From contig NC_090444.1 of assembly GCF_031143425.1 (NCBI RefSeq), forward strand, positions 1,347,700,323-1,347,764,322: a stretch of 64,000 nt of DNA, in the 5' to 3' direction. Shown piece after piece: positions 22,231 through 33,003 of the stretch (the stretch's first letter is position 1; each line of letters starts with the position of its first letter). Source of the stretch: Pleurodeles waltl. Lineage: Eukaryota; Chordata; Amphibia; Caudata; Salamandridae. The notes below the pieces were generated by a model. The model was not told the origin of the DNA. It made no database searches and saw nothing but the letters and a program-made list of their open reading frames with translations. The position numbers and the translations under genes are program-made.

Positions 22231-22859
22231 CTGGCAAGAGAGTCGCTGCACAGGCCGCAAATCAAAAGCCCTGTTAGCCTGGAACGACTGATGATCTCCA
22301 TGTCTTACCAGATGAGCAGCAAAGAGGGGGCAGCAGATAGTTGCAGAGGGGCAGCTAATCTCAAACAATTCAATTCGGTGTACCCTGGTCGCTGCTGACA
22401 CAGCAGCTCATGCCATTAATACCAGCGTCTTACTCCGGAGGCACGCTTGACTGCATTGCTCTTGTTTCAAACCAGTAGTTCAGCAGGTAGTACTTAATAT
22501 GCCCTTCTACAAGGAGCATCTTTTTAGGCCTCAATTGGACACCACCCTTGAGAACAAAAAAGACACAGACACTGCAAAGGCTATGGGTGTGGGGGCTTTT
22601 CAATTCCCCACACAAAGAGGCACCTTTCATCGCCCTAGGTTCAGAGGATCCTACAAGCCCTCCAACTCTGATGTGTCCACCTCTCACCCTAGGCAGCCTC
22701 AATCTGCATATTCTAGGGGCTTCTTCAGAACTCTTATAGAGGTAACACTGACAAAGGACAAGGAAAGAGCTCCACCTCACGTGGCTCCACCTTCCCCCTG
22801 CCCATCCTACACCTGTTGGGGAAAGACTCCAACTTTTTTACTCATACTGGGATAACATT

Positions 22860-24540
22860 ACCACAGACCAGTGGGTCCACTCCATTATCCAACATGAATA
22901 TTGTCTGGCGCTCACCACCACTTCTCCTAATATTACCCCTCCTAATCACAGGCTTTTTCAGGAACACCTCACCCTTCTCAAACAAGAGTCCAATCCCTTC
23001 TTCTCAAAGGGGCCATTAAGCTAGTTCCACTACAACACCAAGGGACAGGAGCATACTCCGTGTACTTCCTTATCCCCAAAAAGGATGGCTCTCTCAGGCC
23101 GATACTTGACCTCAGACAATTGAACAGATACACCCTGTCAGCACATTACCCTTCAGGATGTCATTCCACTCTTACAGCAAAGCGACTTCAGGACAGCCCT
23201 GGATCTAAAGGACGCCTACATATTCCAATTCACCCGGCACATCAAAAATACTTAAGATTCATCATTGCAAACAAACACTATCAGTTCAAAGTCCTTCGAT
23301 TCAGACTCACTACTGCTCCCTGAGTCTTCACAAACTGTTTAGCAGTAGTTGCCGCGTACCTTAGAAGGCAAAACATTCACATGTTCGTCTACCTCAACAA
23401 CTGGCTCATCAAAGCCAGCATGTAACATCAGTGCCAACAACACGCTCCTTATTTACAAGCCGTCCTGAATGCTGAGCTAAGGTTAGCACATCCCAACATG
23501 GCTCATGTCCAAAACTTTCATACTCCAAACCCTTAATTTCAGGAAAACTATACTTACACAGTCAGGACCAGTATGCGCCTACTGGGGATGATGGCCTCCT
23601 GTATCGCCTTAGTTCCCTATGCCAGACTTCACATGCGTCCCTTCCAGCAATGTCTGTCTCATCAGTGGTCTCAATCACAGGGACACTTAGAAGATCTATT
23701 GTTGTTAGATTGCCAGACTCACCACTTTCTGCAGTGGTGGAACACCACCAACCTCTTGAAAGGACGGCCATTTCTAGACCCTGTGCCTCAGGTCACATTA
23801 ATCACAGAGGCATCACTCACAGGTCGAAGTGCTCACCTTTAAGACATCACAGTATAGGGCACCTGGGATCCCAATCTCCAGTTCCTGCACATCAAATACC
23901 TTGAGCTTCAGTCAGGGTTTCTAGCCCTGAAAGCATGTCTTCCTCACCTGTCTCACAAGGTTGTCTTAGTCCGCACACACAAAATGACAGCCATGTACTA
24001 TTTACAGAAATGGGAGGGATACAGTCGTCTCAACTGTCACAACTCTCTCAGACAATATGAAAGTGGGCTCTCCACCACAACATTCACCTGATGGTGGAGT
24101 ATCTCCCTGAAATGGACAATGACTTTGCAGACCTGTTTAGCAGGATGCAGCAACAAGTCCACAAGTGGGAACTCCACCCACAAGCCCTTCAATCACATTT
24201 TACCAACTGGGGAACTCCTCAAATAGACCTTTTCGCCACAGCAGAAAACACAAACTGCCCAAGCTTCGCCTCCAGGTATTCACACCCTCTATCCAAGGGC
24301 AGCGCCCTATGGATGAACTGGTCACGGATATTTACCTACACTTTTCCACCTCTCATTCCATTTCTGGTATGGAGGATCAGGCAAACGTCTCTCACCATGA
24401 TCCTTGTGGCTCCCACTTGGTCATGGCAGCTATGGTTCACCACACTTCTGGATCTATCAGTAGTCCCTCATGGGAAGCTTCCCAACAGGCCAGACCTTCT
24501 CACTCAAAATCAAGGACAAAGCAGACATCCATACCCCTAG
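22860..24540 (+). pseudogene. DIRS reverse transcriptase-RNase H, broken
   Basis: At 23060 the frame reads YFLIPKKDGSLRPILDLRQL, matching the RT fingers motif of the first DIRS. Motif A is damaged (LKDAY-like sequence lies out of frame near 23205). The 'FGLTSAP' motif reads FRLTTAP, and a stop interrupts the frame at 23324. The active-site region near 23390 reads as 'VYLNNWLIKA', with both catalytic aspartates replaced by Asn. RNase H remnants occur at 23770-23910. The C-terminal DIRS block (QIDLFATAENTNCPSF) is readable at 24091-24540. Confidence 0.8.
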
Positions 24541-24589
24541 TCACTCAACCTTGCGATATTTCTCCTGAAGTCATAGAGTTTGGTTACTT

Positions 24590-25587
24590 AGGCTTGCCTG
24601 CGGAATGTATGGACATTCCCACTGAAGCCCATAGACCCACAACTAGAGCCCGGTATTCTATAAAATGGAATGTTTTTGCTACTGTCTACCCAAACATATT
24701 GACCCTATGAAGGCTACTGTTCACGAGATTGTTATTTGTTTCATTTACAGAAAGCCAATCTAGCCTACACTTCGATTCTCCTACATCTTGCAGCTATAGC
24801 TGCATATCTGCAGAGAACATATTTAATTATTCAAAATCCCAGTCAAGAAGACTTTCATCAAAGGCCTTTCCACCTAGGGTTCCCCCTGTACCATCATGGG
24901 AACATTGTCCTCACCAGACTCATGGGTTCTTCTTTTGAACCACTCCATTCATGTCCTCCTTAGTATCTTTCTTGGAAGGAAGCTTTCTTAGTCTCCATCA
25001 CATCACTCAGGCGTGTTAGTGAGCTCCAAGTACTAACCTTGGAAGAACCTTTCTTCCAGATTCATAGGGATAAGTTAGCCCTTTGCACTAACCCTAGGTT
25101 CCTACCTAAAGGGGTTTCTCAGATTCACATAAGCCACTCCGTTGAACTACCTGTCTCCTTTATGCAACCTGACTGTGTTGTAGAAAGATCTCTCCACACT
25201 TTAGATGTTAAAAGAGCACTCATATTCTACACTGACAGAACCAAAGAGTTCAGGAAAACCAAACCGCTCTTTTGAGCTTTTTCACCACCTAAGAAAGGGT
25301 TTTCAATATCCAAATCTGGTATAGCTAGATGGATAGTTAAATGTATGCAGACCTGCTATGCTAAAGCTAACAGACCATTACCAGAGCACATTCTACAAGG
25401 AAAAAAGGTGCTACTATGGAATTTCTTAGAAACATCCCTATAGCTGACATTGGTAAGGCAGCTACATTGTCTACACCACACATTGGCAAAACACTACTGT
25501 GAGGATGTGCTGGGACACCAACAAGCCAATATAGGCCAGGCTGTGCTACAAACACATTTCCAGTCAACTGCAGTTCCTACTGACTAG
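24590..25587 (+). pseudogene. DIRS tyrosine recombinase, broken
   Basis: Segments MGSSFEPLHSCP, then LRRVSELQVL (catalytic Arg), then TLDVKRALIFYTDRTKEFR correspond one for one to the intact recombinase at 2180-3222. A stop follows MGSSFEPLHSCPP, and TGA interrupts after TKPLF at 25275. The HxxR motif (codons at 25389-25400) and the nucleophile Tyr codon (25495-25497) are both still present, but in different frames. Inactive as it stands. Confidence 0.82.
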
Positions 25588-25621
25588 CCACTGCTTTTAA
25601 GGACTACTTTACAGTCTGTGC

Positions 25622-25722
25622 AGAGCATATGAATCTACAGCCACAAATGCCGTAGAACAGATTATGTTACTTACCCTGTAAGCATCTGTTCATGGCCTGT
25701 CGTGCTGTAGATTCACATGTGC
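25622..25722. repeat. Palindromic complementary region of the second DIRS
   Basis: GCATATGAATCTACAG near the left pairs with CTGTAGATTCACATGTGC at the right around a centre containing GTTACTTACC. Size and position (35 bp after the recombinase stop) match the palindrome of the first DIRS although the sequence differs. Confidence 0.75.
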
Positions 25723-25989
25723 ACTCCCTCCTCCCTGGACTCCTGTGGCCGTTGCAGTTATCTTATGTTTTGTATATATCTGTACATACGTATTTATGAT
25801 TTGCATGGACATCTCTCTTCATGCTTTCCTTCCTTACACTCCTTTCTCACCCGCCTGCGGGAAAACAATCTAACAAAGGAGTTGATACCCATGAGAAATA
25901 TTAGCAAGAGGAGGAGTCACTTGATCCCATGACTTGAAGCACTTCCTCGAAGAAAACCAACTTGCACCACTCCGGAACCAACACTAAAT

Positions 25990-26095
25990 GGCAGGAGTAT
26001 GCAGAGCGTGTGAATCTACAGCACTGCATGCCACAAACAGACAGGTTAAGTAACATAATCCTTCTTGTAGATGACAGCACATGCGTGGTCTCTGC
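25990..26095. repeat. Right terminal repeat of the second DIRS
   Basis: GCAGAGCGTGTGAATCTACAG, then AGGTTAAGTAACATAATC, is an imperfect reverse complement of the right half of 25622-25722. The GGTAAGTAAC-like core also occurs in the terminal repeat of the first DIRS. Confidence 0.72.
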
Positions 26096-27058
26096 AAGAC
26101 CTAAACAGTGGCTTAAGGTTGGTACCAACAACACACGAAACACAGACAGGTGACATAGAGAAATTTACCAGAATCCATGTTCCCTTTGCTCTGAAGTGAA
26201 ACAAGCAGTTCCCATCTTCGCACTTTGATTTTTGGCTGGTGAAGCAGCTTGGCTAGGAGTCCAGAGAGGCTTCAGCAGATTGACCACCCCAATTATTCAC
26301 TGGTAAACAAAAGAACCCAGCACTGGACATTGTGTCCACCTGTCAAATCCAAATATGGGTTTTCTTTGCATGCACATTCACCATACCTTCAGACACAACA
26401 ACCCACAGTCAACATTTAAAATGCTTATTTGCAACTAATTGTAAACTGTCTGAACTTGCTGTCCATTTTTAAAGAGGCAGGAAGACCGCTGGTCTGTAAT
26501 ATTTGGAATTCCAAGGCCCTCATTGTAAGTTGCCCATTAACTCTGTGTGGAGATACCAGTGCCTGAATTGCTAGTTGTTTTGCATGGAATGAGGAATAAT
26601 GTGTAGACCCAGTAATACAGGGTCCAATTCCACATGTTTTTCTCACTTCCATGGGCAACCAGGGGCTCAAATCCAGGAGCATTTATTACCTAGTTGGTAA
26701 ATGCTCAAAGCCCTTTTTCCCTTGCCCATAGGCAGGCAGAAGAGAGCTGGGGGACAGCAGAGGGAAGGATTATTGCTTCTTCTTCTTCTCCTTCATGTGA
26801 AACATGCAGGTTGGCGGGGGACCAACAGCTACCTGTAGCTCCCTCAGCTCCACAGATGACTCTGGTTTCATTATTTTCAGGCCCATAATTATCACGTCTG
26901 GTGTTTGAGGATCTGATAATTATGGGTCCAGAAGCACTGGGAAACTTGCAGTTGCCAGTAGTATCCCCTCCAGGAAACTCATAATGCAAGCCTTAGTCTG
27001 TAAGTGTGATTCTGAAGTATACAATGAAAGGATGATATTCACTGCTTCCTGGATCTAG
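26096..27058. other. Non-coding DNA with one short perfect hairpin
   Basis: CCCATAATTATCA (26882-26894) and TGATAATTATGGG (26914-26926) form a perfect 13-bp inverted repeat with a 19-bp loop. It may be the remains of a small MITE. Nothing else could be assigned. Confidence 0.5.
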
Positions 27059-27429
27059 GGTACCACATAAATTACTTATTTTAATGTGCTTGTGTGTTGA
27101 ATTATTGGCATATACATGGTGACACGTGTAGATAGAAGGTCACACATTTCCTTTATTCCCTCAATATCAACATAATAGATATAGTTTCTGTATCGCATAC
27201 AGAGCTTTTTCCGATGATTGCTGAAGTCATCAATCAATCAAGGATTTATGGAGCGCACTAATCACCCGTTAGGGTCTCAAGGCGCTGGGGTGGGGGAGCT
27301 ACTGGTCGTAAAGCCATGTCTTGAGATGTTTCCTGAATGTCAAGAGGTCTTGGGTCTGGCAAAGGTGGAGCGGTAGGGAGTTCCAGGTCTTGGCGGCTAG
27401 GTGAGAGAAGGATCTTCCTCCGGCGGTGG
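27059..27429. repeat. Flanking duplication, left copy
   Basis: This ~371-bp block, from GGTACCACATAAATT to CCTCCGGCGGTGG, recurs at 32594-32973 on the other side of the gypsy element. It comprises about 175 bp of unassigned sequence plus an L2 3' tail. I count about 11 substitutions, apparently all transitions, and three small indels (one of 8 bp in the TCAA tract). The left copy ends at the first base of the left LTR and the right copy begins right after the right LTR. Confidence 0.92.
27233..27429 (-). mobile_element. L2-type LINE 3' tail (left copy)
   Basis: TCAATCAATCA, then GGATTTATGGAGCGCAC, then AGGGTCTCAAGGCGCT is the minus-strand 3' end seen in the longer L2 at 62.69 kb. The minus-strand reading includes the terminal K-T-W/SFSY-type region in degraded form. 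The gypsy element interrupts it at its inner edge. Confidence 0.8.
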
Positions 27430-27652
27430 TGAAGACAAATCCAGAGTAAGTTCAGTGGGTTCTTTATTAAGAGTATCCCATCCACAGATCAGGAACACCA
27501 TCAGAGACAGCTATCCTCAAGTCCAACCGACATCCACCAGAATCCCTCCAGAGCTTCCACCCCCAACACTCTAATATGATGTCAAAGGGAACACAGCACT
27601 GAGTCTAACATTCTATCCATCCATTCTGCTGTCAAACTCACAATTTACCACA
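27430..27652 (-). repeat. Gypsy 3' LTR
   Basis: Begins TGAAGACAAATCC and ends AATTTACCACA as written, 223 bp. It differs from the other LTR at a single position (CAATTTACC here, TAATTTACC there). Confidence 0.95.
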
Positions 27653-27665
27653 CACCTTCCCTCTT
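27653..27665 (-). other. Polypurine tract candidate
   Basis: On the coding strand AAGAGGGAAGGTG lies immediately upstream of the 3' LTR, the position from which plus-strand DNA synthesis is primed in LTR retrotransposons. Confidence 0.6.
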
Positions 27666-27747
27666 AAGAAAAATAAAAATAAAAAAATAAATAAAGTTAA
27701 GACAATTAACAATAAATGCACAACTTAGAATAGAAACATATAGAAAA

Positions 27748-27975
27748 TTAAATTTCTGAACTTTTCTTTGCAACCACAACCCGATTGAGATTCCACACTC
27801 TCCCATCTCTGATTTTTACCGCATTTCTAAACAACTTTATGACTTCGAAAGGTCCCATAAATTTGCTTTCACTTTTGCGCCACATTGTTTGCTTAATTAA
27901 AACTTTGTCTCCTACGCTAATATCAATTTCACACGTGCTCTTCTTATTATCGTAATATTCCTTCCTCTTCTGCAC
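27748..27975 (-). pseudogene. Gypsy integrase, C-terminal chromatin/DNA-binding end
   Basis: A 75-residue frame has KRKEYYDNKK, VGDKVLIKQ and a GPFEVIKLF motif, the GPF/Y-type module at the C-terminus of Ty3/gypsy integrases. One stop separates it from the catalytic part upstream (27991-28413). Confidence 0.82.
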
Positions 27976-27990
27976 ACTTTTCCTTTCATG

Positions 27991-28413
27991 CTACTCCCTG
28001 TCTCTCATGTTATCCCACATCACACTCTCACTCTTTCCCCAATATACCCATCCTGGGGCTAATAAGGTATTAGCTCTGCGTCCTCTAAATAATTCAAATG
28101 GAACTTTACCCGTTGTAGTGTGAGGAGTAAATCTATATGCATGCAGAAAGCATTTAAGACCATCCATCCCATTTCTGTTAGCCGCAACCTCCAATTGTAT
28201 GCACTCCTTAATACATCTGTTAAATCTCTCGACCATACCATTACCCTCAGGATGATATAGTGAAGACTTATTGTGTCTAATTCCTCTTTCTTTAAGATAC
28301 GATTCCATTTCCCTTGACACGAACTGAGGACCATTATCCGTCACAATCACATTAGGATAACCTTCACGATTGAAAATTTCACTCAGAAAATCAAGTATTT
28401 TCCTTGTTTCCAT
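27991..28413 (-). pseudogene. Gypsy integrase catalytic core, second half
   Basis: The frame includes VIVTDNGPQF (second catalytic Asp) and, about 35 residues later, HPEGNGMVERFNR (catalytic Glu), giving the D-D-35-E arrangement. The tail KVPFELFRGR is also typical. Two stops just upstream (about 28414-28428) cut it off from the first half of the core. Confidence 0.88.
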
Positions 28414-28428
28414 ACTGCAACTAATGCA

Positions 28429-29574
28429 TTATTCAGCCCATCTCGAAAATTGATCAAGCAACACCAAAATATAGTTACTACCACCCTTCATTTGAATGGG
28501 TCCAACCACATCGAGGGCCACAATTTCCCATGGCTTCTGCGACTCTACTCTAACTCCCATTGGAGGTACTCTAGTCTTATATACTTTGTCACTATTGCAG
28601 CAATCCGAACAATCTCTAATTTTCCTTTCAATCATAAGATCCATCCCTGGCCACCAGTAATTAAGACGGATTCTAGCCTTGGTCTTGCCCATTCCCTGGT
28701 GCCCTTCATGTCCTAAATCAATTATTTTTTCTCTCGATTTGGAAGGAACTATTAATCTCGAGCCCCGCAAAAGCACACTACCATCTATAGATAACTCGTC
28801 CTTAACTTTTGCAAATCCTTCCAATTCCCTCTCACGCTTGGCACTCACACTCCATCCCTCACAAATATTTTTACATACCCGTTGCAATACTTCATCCTCC
28901 ACAACAGTTTTCTCCCACTCCTCTCGACTTACAATTCCATCTGTTATGCTACACACACTTATTTCACTTTCCTGACTCTTTTCCGAACACTTTTCCTTTT
29001 CTGTACTAAGTCTAGATAAACAGTCTGCTAACCTAGTATCATAGCCCGGAACATAACGTACATCAAAAGCAAAGTCCTGTAAACCAACAATCCACCTGCT
29101 GATTCTACTAGAAATAGAATCCAAACCTTTAATCTTGAAAACCTCTACTAACGGTTTATGATCAGTGAAGATCAAAAACGGATTTTCCCACAAAAAATTC
29201 TTTAACTTGTGAACAGCCCAAAACACACTTAATGCTTCTCTCTCAATTGTAGAGTATTTTATTTCCGCTCCACGCAACGTTCTGGAACAGTAAACTATCG
29301 GTTTGAGGACTTTCTCATCAGTTTCTTGCAATAAAACGACACCCAAACCACACATGCTCGCATCCGTCATAATGAGACTTTGTTTATCTGGATCAAAAGA
29401 CTTTAAATTTTCAGCACCAGATAGATCCCTTTTTATACTCTCAAATTCACTCTTGCATTCCTCATCCCAGATAAATTCACAACCCTTCTTAAGTAACTTC
29501 CGCATGTGCACTGTCTTTGAGCCCAAATTTGGTAGAAATTTGGCATGGAATTCCACCATTCCAAGAAATGACAA
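28429..29574 (-). pseudogene. Gypsy RT thumb, RNase H and integrase N-terminal part
   Basis: This 381-residue frame starts in the RT thumb/connection (SFLGMVEFHAKFLPN). RNase H follows with MTDAS, IEREALSVFWAV and FTDHKPL. Then come a linker, an HHCC zinc module (HEGHQGMGKTK ... CSDCCNS) and the first part of the integrase core with LDVVGP (first catalytic Asp). It ends at the stops before 28428. Its start is set by the frameshift near 29580-29600, where a run of A on the coding strand separates it from RT. Confidence 0.9.
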
Positions 29575-31177
29575 GAGTTCTTCTTTTTTTTTCTGGATTT
29601 CGTAGGTTTAAAATGTTCGCCACTAAGCTCTCCTTCGGACACACTCCTTTTGACGTTATCTTGTGTCCCAAATACTCCACTTCAGTCCTGCAGGAAGAGC
29701 ATTTTTTAAGCTTCAAAGTTAAACCATTTTCTCTTAAAATGGTAAGAACCCTCCTGACTCCCATCTCATGTTCAGCTTCTGTTCGTCCATGAATAAGAAT
29801 GGCATCTTGGAAACATTTCACCCCCGGCTCCAATCCAAACAAATTGTACATAACGCGTTGAAATACTGCAGCCGCAGACACCAAACCAAAAGGCATCCTC
29901 TTGTATCTGAAAGTTCCAAACGGAGTGATAAACGTTGTGTAGTCTCTAGAATCATGATCTAGCATGACTTGATGATAGGCAGAAGTTAAATCCAACTTGC
30001 TGTAATACTTTGACCCATGCAGCAACGTGACCATTTCTGTGATGTTTGGAAGAGGAAATTGGTCACTGACGATACAGTTGTTTAGATTTCTTAAATCTAC
30101 ACACAATCTGATTTCTCCCGTTGGTTTGCGGGCAACTACAATGGGCGAAACCCACTCAGATGATTCCACAGGTTCAATGATGTCTTCATTACACAATCTT
30201 TGCACTTCTCTCTCAACATCGTCCTTCATTGAGATGGGTATTTGCCGCACTTTTGCCACAACTGGAACAGATCCCTCTTTGATCCTTATGTGATGAACAT
30301 AATTTTTTAAACAGCCCAGCTTGTCACTAAATACCTCACTGAACTCTTTAACAAAAGCAGGAGGTTTTTCAGTATCCGCAGCTTCAATAGAAACTATAGG
30401 AATCTTTTGACAGTTTGAAATGAACTCCTCTTTAATCATAACAGGCGTGGTAGAATTCGGATCTAAAATAATGTTTAGGTCCCTTTGATGCGGCCAACTC
30501 AAAACACTGTCACCTTTGATAGGCACATACATTTTTTCAAATATAGTATTTGTTTTAAATGTAATCTCCGATTCAAAATATCCTCTCAAATCTATGCTTT
30601 GACCACCATAGGCACCAGGTATGACATCCGGGTCTTTCAACTCAACTTTATGACTAAAGTGTTCATCAAAAAACTCACTTGATACTAAAGTTAACCACAC
30701 CCCTGAGTCAAATAAAACTTCACTTTTGACTCCTAAGATGGTTACTTTATCCTTTGGGTAATTTTGCTTTTGAACACTGGCTGAGACGGACAGGATACAA
30801 TCTTCAACTACCTTCACAGACCCTGGATTTTTAGAGGATTTACAGCATTTAGCAAAGTGACCCTTTTTGTTACAAAGTCTACAAGTTACATTAATGGCAG
30901 GACATTTCTTATAGGAAGCATAATGTCCAGAGTTGCCGCAGCGGAAACACCTAGCATCTTTAAATTTGATCCATTGTTCTTGAGTGTTTCTGTCATCTCC
31001 TTTATCACCATCACTTTCCTTTTTTACATTTTCTTTTCTTACAGTAACCTTATTTATTGATAGATTTCTCCCTCTTTCCAATTCTTCAACACATGCTAAG
31101 GTATGTTCCACACTTTTCGCCAACAAAATAACTTCATGTAAAGGTGGGTCATCTTTACTCCACAATTCTTGTCTCAC
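29489..31177 (-). pseudogene. Gypsy Gag nucleocapsid, protease and RT
   Basis: This 562-residue frame has two zinc knuckles: C77-C80-H85-C92, with six instead of four residues before the last Cys, and C99-C102-H107-C112. The protease motif at 157-159 is DSG followed by V-W, where families normally have A/T. RT has KPTGEIRLCVDLRNLN and the first catalytic Asp in LDLTSAYHQ (D396). The palm active site reads FQDA at 456-459, so the second aspartate of the usual [Y/F]xDD is Ala and RT should be inactive. The last ~25 residues are out of register after the A-run frameshift. Confidence 0.9.
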
Positions 31178-31368
31178 TTTATCATCTTAGCATGAACTGG
31201 TCTCTGATGCGTTCATCAATCGTGCTTCCAAACTTACATGTGGAAGCATTTTCTTAAAGCTGTTATATATTCCTCTACAGTTTCTCCTGACTTTTGTTCC
31301 CTCATACCAAAATGGTATCTTTCCAAAATGGTGCTCACTTTTGGCAGGTCCAATTTCTTTAAACATAT

Positions 31369-31599
31369 TTAAAATTCACTCAAATCTGTACCTTCATCCC
31401 CTGGATCAGGTAAGGTCTCAAAAATTTCCTGACCTTCACAACCTAAACAGTGCATAAGCAAAGCTGTTTTCCTTTCACTGGACAAATTGGTGCCACATAC
31501 TCTTAAATAATGAAGAAAAGTATTTTTCCATTTAGACCATTTAATCAGTGGTTCTCCTGGTAAAGTTAGGAAAAATGGTGGAGGTGAGATATTCTGCAT
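31369..31599 (-). pseudogene. Gypsy Gag N-terminal fragment
   Basis: The 76-residue frame begins MQNISPPPFF and reads LIKWSKWKNTFLHYL, then a segment ending in EGQEIFETLPD. This is the N-terminal capsid-like region of fish and amphibian gypsy Gags. Between it and 31177 the coding sense passes through at least two frame changes. Confidence 0.75.
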
Positions 31600-31665
31600 G
31601 CTGCGTTTGTAGAACTTTTAAATATTCACAAGAAAAAAAATATTATAATCTCAATTTGAGAATAG

Positions 31666-31822
31666 CAATTTGAGAGTTCAATATGTTGAGTAATACAAAT
31701 TTAACTGTTGTAGCTTCTTATCGTCGTTATGTAAAAACAGTCTTCAATTTGAGAGTTCAATATGCTGAGTAGTACAAATTTCACTTTTGTAGCTTCTTAT
31801 TGTCGTTATGTGAAAATTAGAC
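31666..31822. repeat. 79-bp tandem duplication in the gypsy leader
   Basis: CAATTTGAGAGTTCAATATG begins at 31666 and again at 31745. Each unit ends with CTTCTTATCGTCGTTATG-like sequence, and the two differ at several positions. Confidence 0.88.
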
Positions 31823-32350
31823 TTTTAGGCTGTTTTCTTTAAACCTCTCACTTTTCACCGTCTCGAAATGTTCAAGACTCAGTAAAATTGAACAGCCATG
31901 CAACATCCAACAAGTTTAAAGTTCAGATGGTAAGAGCATTTGTTAAAATTGTATAATTTTCTATTATTGCGCCGATTCTCCAAATGTACGCACGCAGGAG
32001 CGCAGCGCACGAAGAAATTAAAAGCTCGTGACCAGCGGCGTCTCTCGCGGTTAAGTTAGAGTCCACAGACCGCGATAGAAAATGCCTAGCAGCGTCTCTC
32101 GCGCACAGTTGAAACGAAAATACAGCGTGTGGGAATACACACGTATCTTTTTCAAATTAAAACACCGAAGATACCTCAAAGTAAGGCATTAAAAAAATTC
32201 ATACGATAAAAGCTCACCTCAGATGGATCAAGTATGCAGCAATAGATTGAAAAGGTGGCACTGTTAGGTTTAGAGAAAAACAAATGATCTTCGGAGAGAC
32301 ATCACAGTACAGAGCTTCAAAGAGTTCATGTGTTGGGATACTCCTGGGTC

Positions 32351-32364
32351 TCCTCGTCGCCAAA
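32351..32364 (-). other. Primer-binding-site candidate
   Basis: On the coding strand TTTGGCGACGAGGA lies a few bases downstream of the 5' LTR, in the place where a tRNA 3' end primes minus-strand synthesis. The TGGCG start is typical, but I cannot confirm the tRNA. Confidence 0.4.
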
Positions 32365-32370
32365 TTGTAA

Positions 32371-32593
32371 TGAAGACAAATCCAGAGTAAGTTCAGTGGG
32401 TTCTTTATTAAGAGTATCCCATCCACAGATCAGGAACACCATCAGAGACAGCTATCCTCAAGTCCAACCGACATCCACCAGAATCCCTCCAGAGCTTCCA
32501 CCCCCAACACTCTAATATGATGTCAAAGGGAACACAGCACTGAGTCTAACATTCTATCCATCCATTCTGCTGTCAAACTCATAATTTACCACA
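32371..32593 (-). repeat. Gypsy 5' LTR
   Basis: The 223-bp partner of 27430-27652, identical except for one C/T difference near the right end. Confidence 0.95.
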
Positions 32594-32973
32594 GGTACCA
32601 CATAAATTGCTTATTTTAATGTGCTTGTGTGTTGAATTATTGGCATATACATGGTGACACGTGTAGATAGAAGGTCACACATTTCCTTTATTCCCTCAAT
32701 ATCAACATAATAGATATAGTTTCTGTATCGCATACAGAGCTTTTTCCAATGATTGCTGAAGTTATCAATCAATCAATTAATCAAGGATTTATGGAACGCA
32801 CTAATTACCCGTCAGGGTCTCAAGGCGTTGGGGTGGGGGAGCTATTGGTCGTAAAGCCATGTCTTGAGACGTTTCCTGAATGTCAAGAGGTCTTGGGTCT
32901 GGCAAAGGTGGAGCGGTCAGGGAGTTCCAGGTCTTGGCAGCTAGGTAAGAGAGGATCTTCCTCCGGCGGTGGT
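32594..32973. repeat. Flanking duplication, right copy
   Basis: Second copy of the block at 27059-27429, starting GGTACCACATAAATTGC immediately after the LTR. After 32973 the L2 sequence continues (TGCAGCGGATGGAGG), whereas in the left copy it is cut by the LTR. Confidence 0.92.
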
Positions 32974-33003
32974 GCAGCGGATGGAGGCGAGGGCGAGGCT
33001 GGC
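32766..33003 (-). mobile_element. L2-type LINE 3' tail (right copy)
   Basis: TCAATCAATCAATTAATCAA, then TTTATGGAACGCAC, then the L2 tail. The minus-strand frame contains RRKILSYLAAKTWNSL, homologous to GRSFSYLSAKTWNTLP in the longer L2 at 62.7-63.3 kb. It runs directly into the tandem array. Confidence 0.82.

Larger units (their letters stand above)
20640..26095 (+). mobile_element. Second DIRS-like element, decayed
   Basis: Gag, RT/RNase H and tyrosine recombinase remnants appear in the same order as in the copy at the window start. A palindrome (about 25622-25722) and a mirrored terminal repeat (about 25990-26095) follow. Protein motifs are homologous to the first copy but the terminal sequences differ, so this is a different DIRS family. 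Every reading frame is broken by stops and shifts. The left end is set at the first gag-like sequence because no left terminal repeat was found. Confidence 0.88.
27430..32593 (-). mobile_element. Ty3/gypsy LTR retrotransposon, complete but defective
   Basis: A 5164-bp unit on the minus strand has two 223-bp LTRs and, reading leftward, gag, protease, RT, RNase H and integrase remnants. This domain order defines Ty3/gypsy. Purine-rich and primer-site-like sequences sit next to the LTRs. The coding region is broken by several frameshifts and stops and by a changed RT active site. No 4-6-bp duplication is seen at the ends; a ~375-bp direct duplication of the flank is present instead. Confidence 0.95.
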
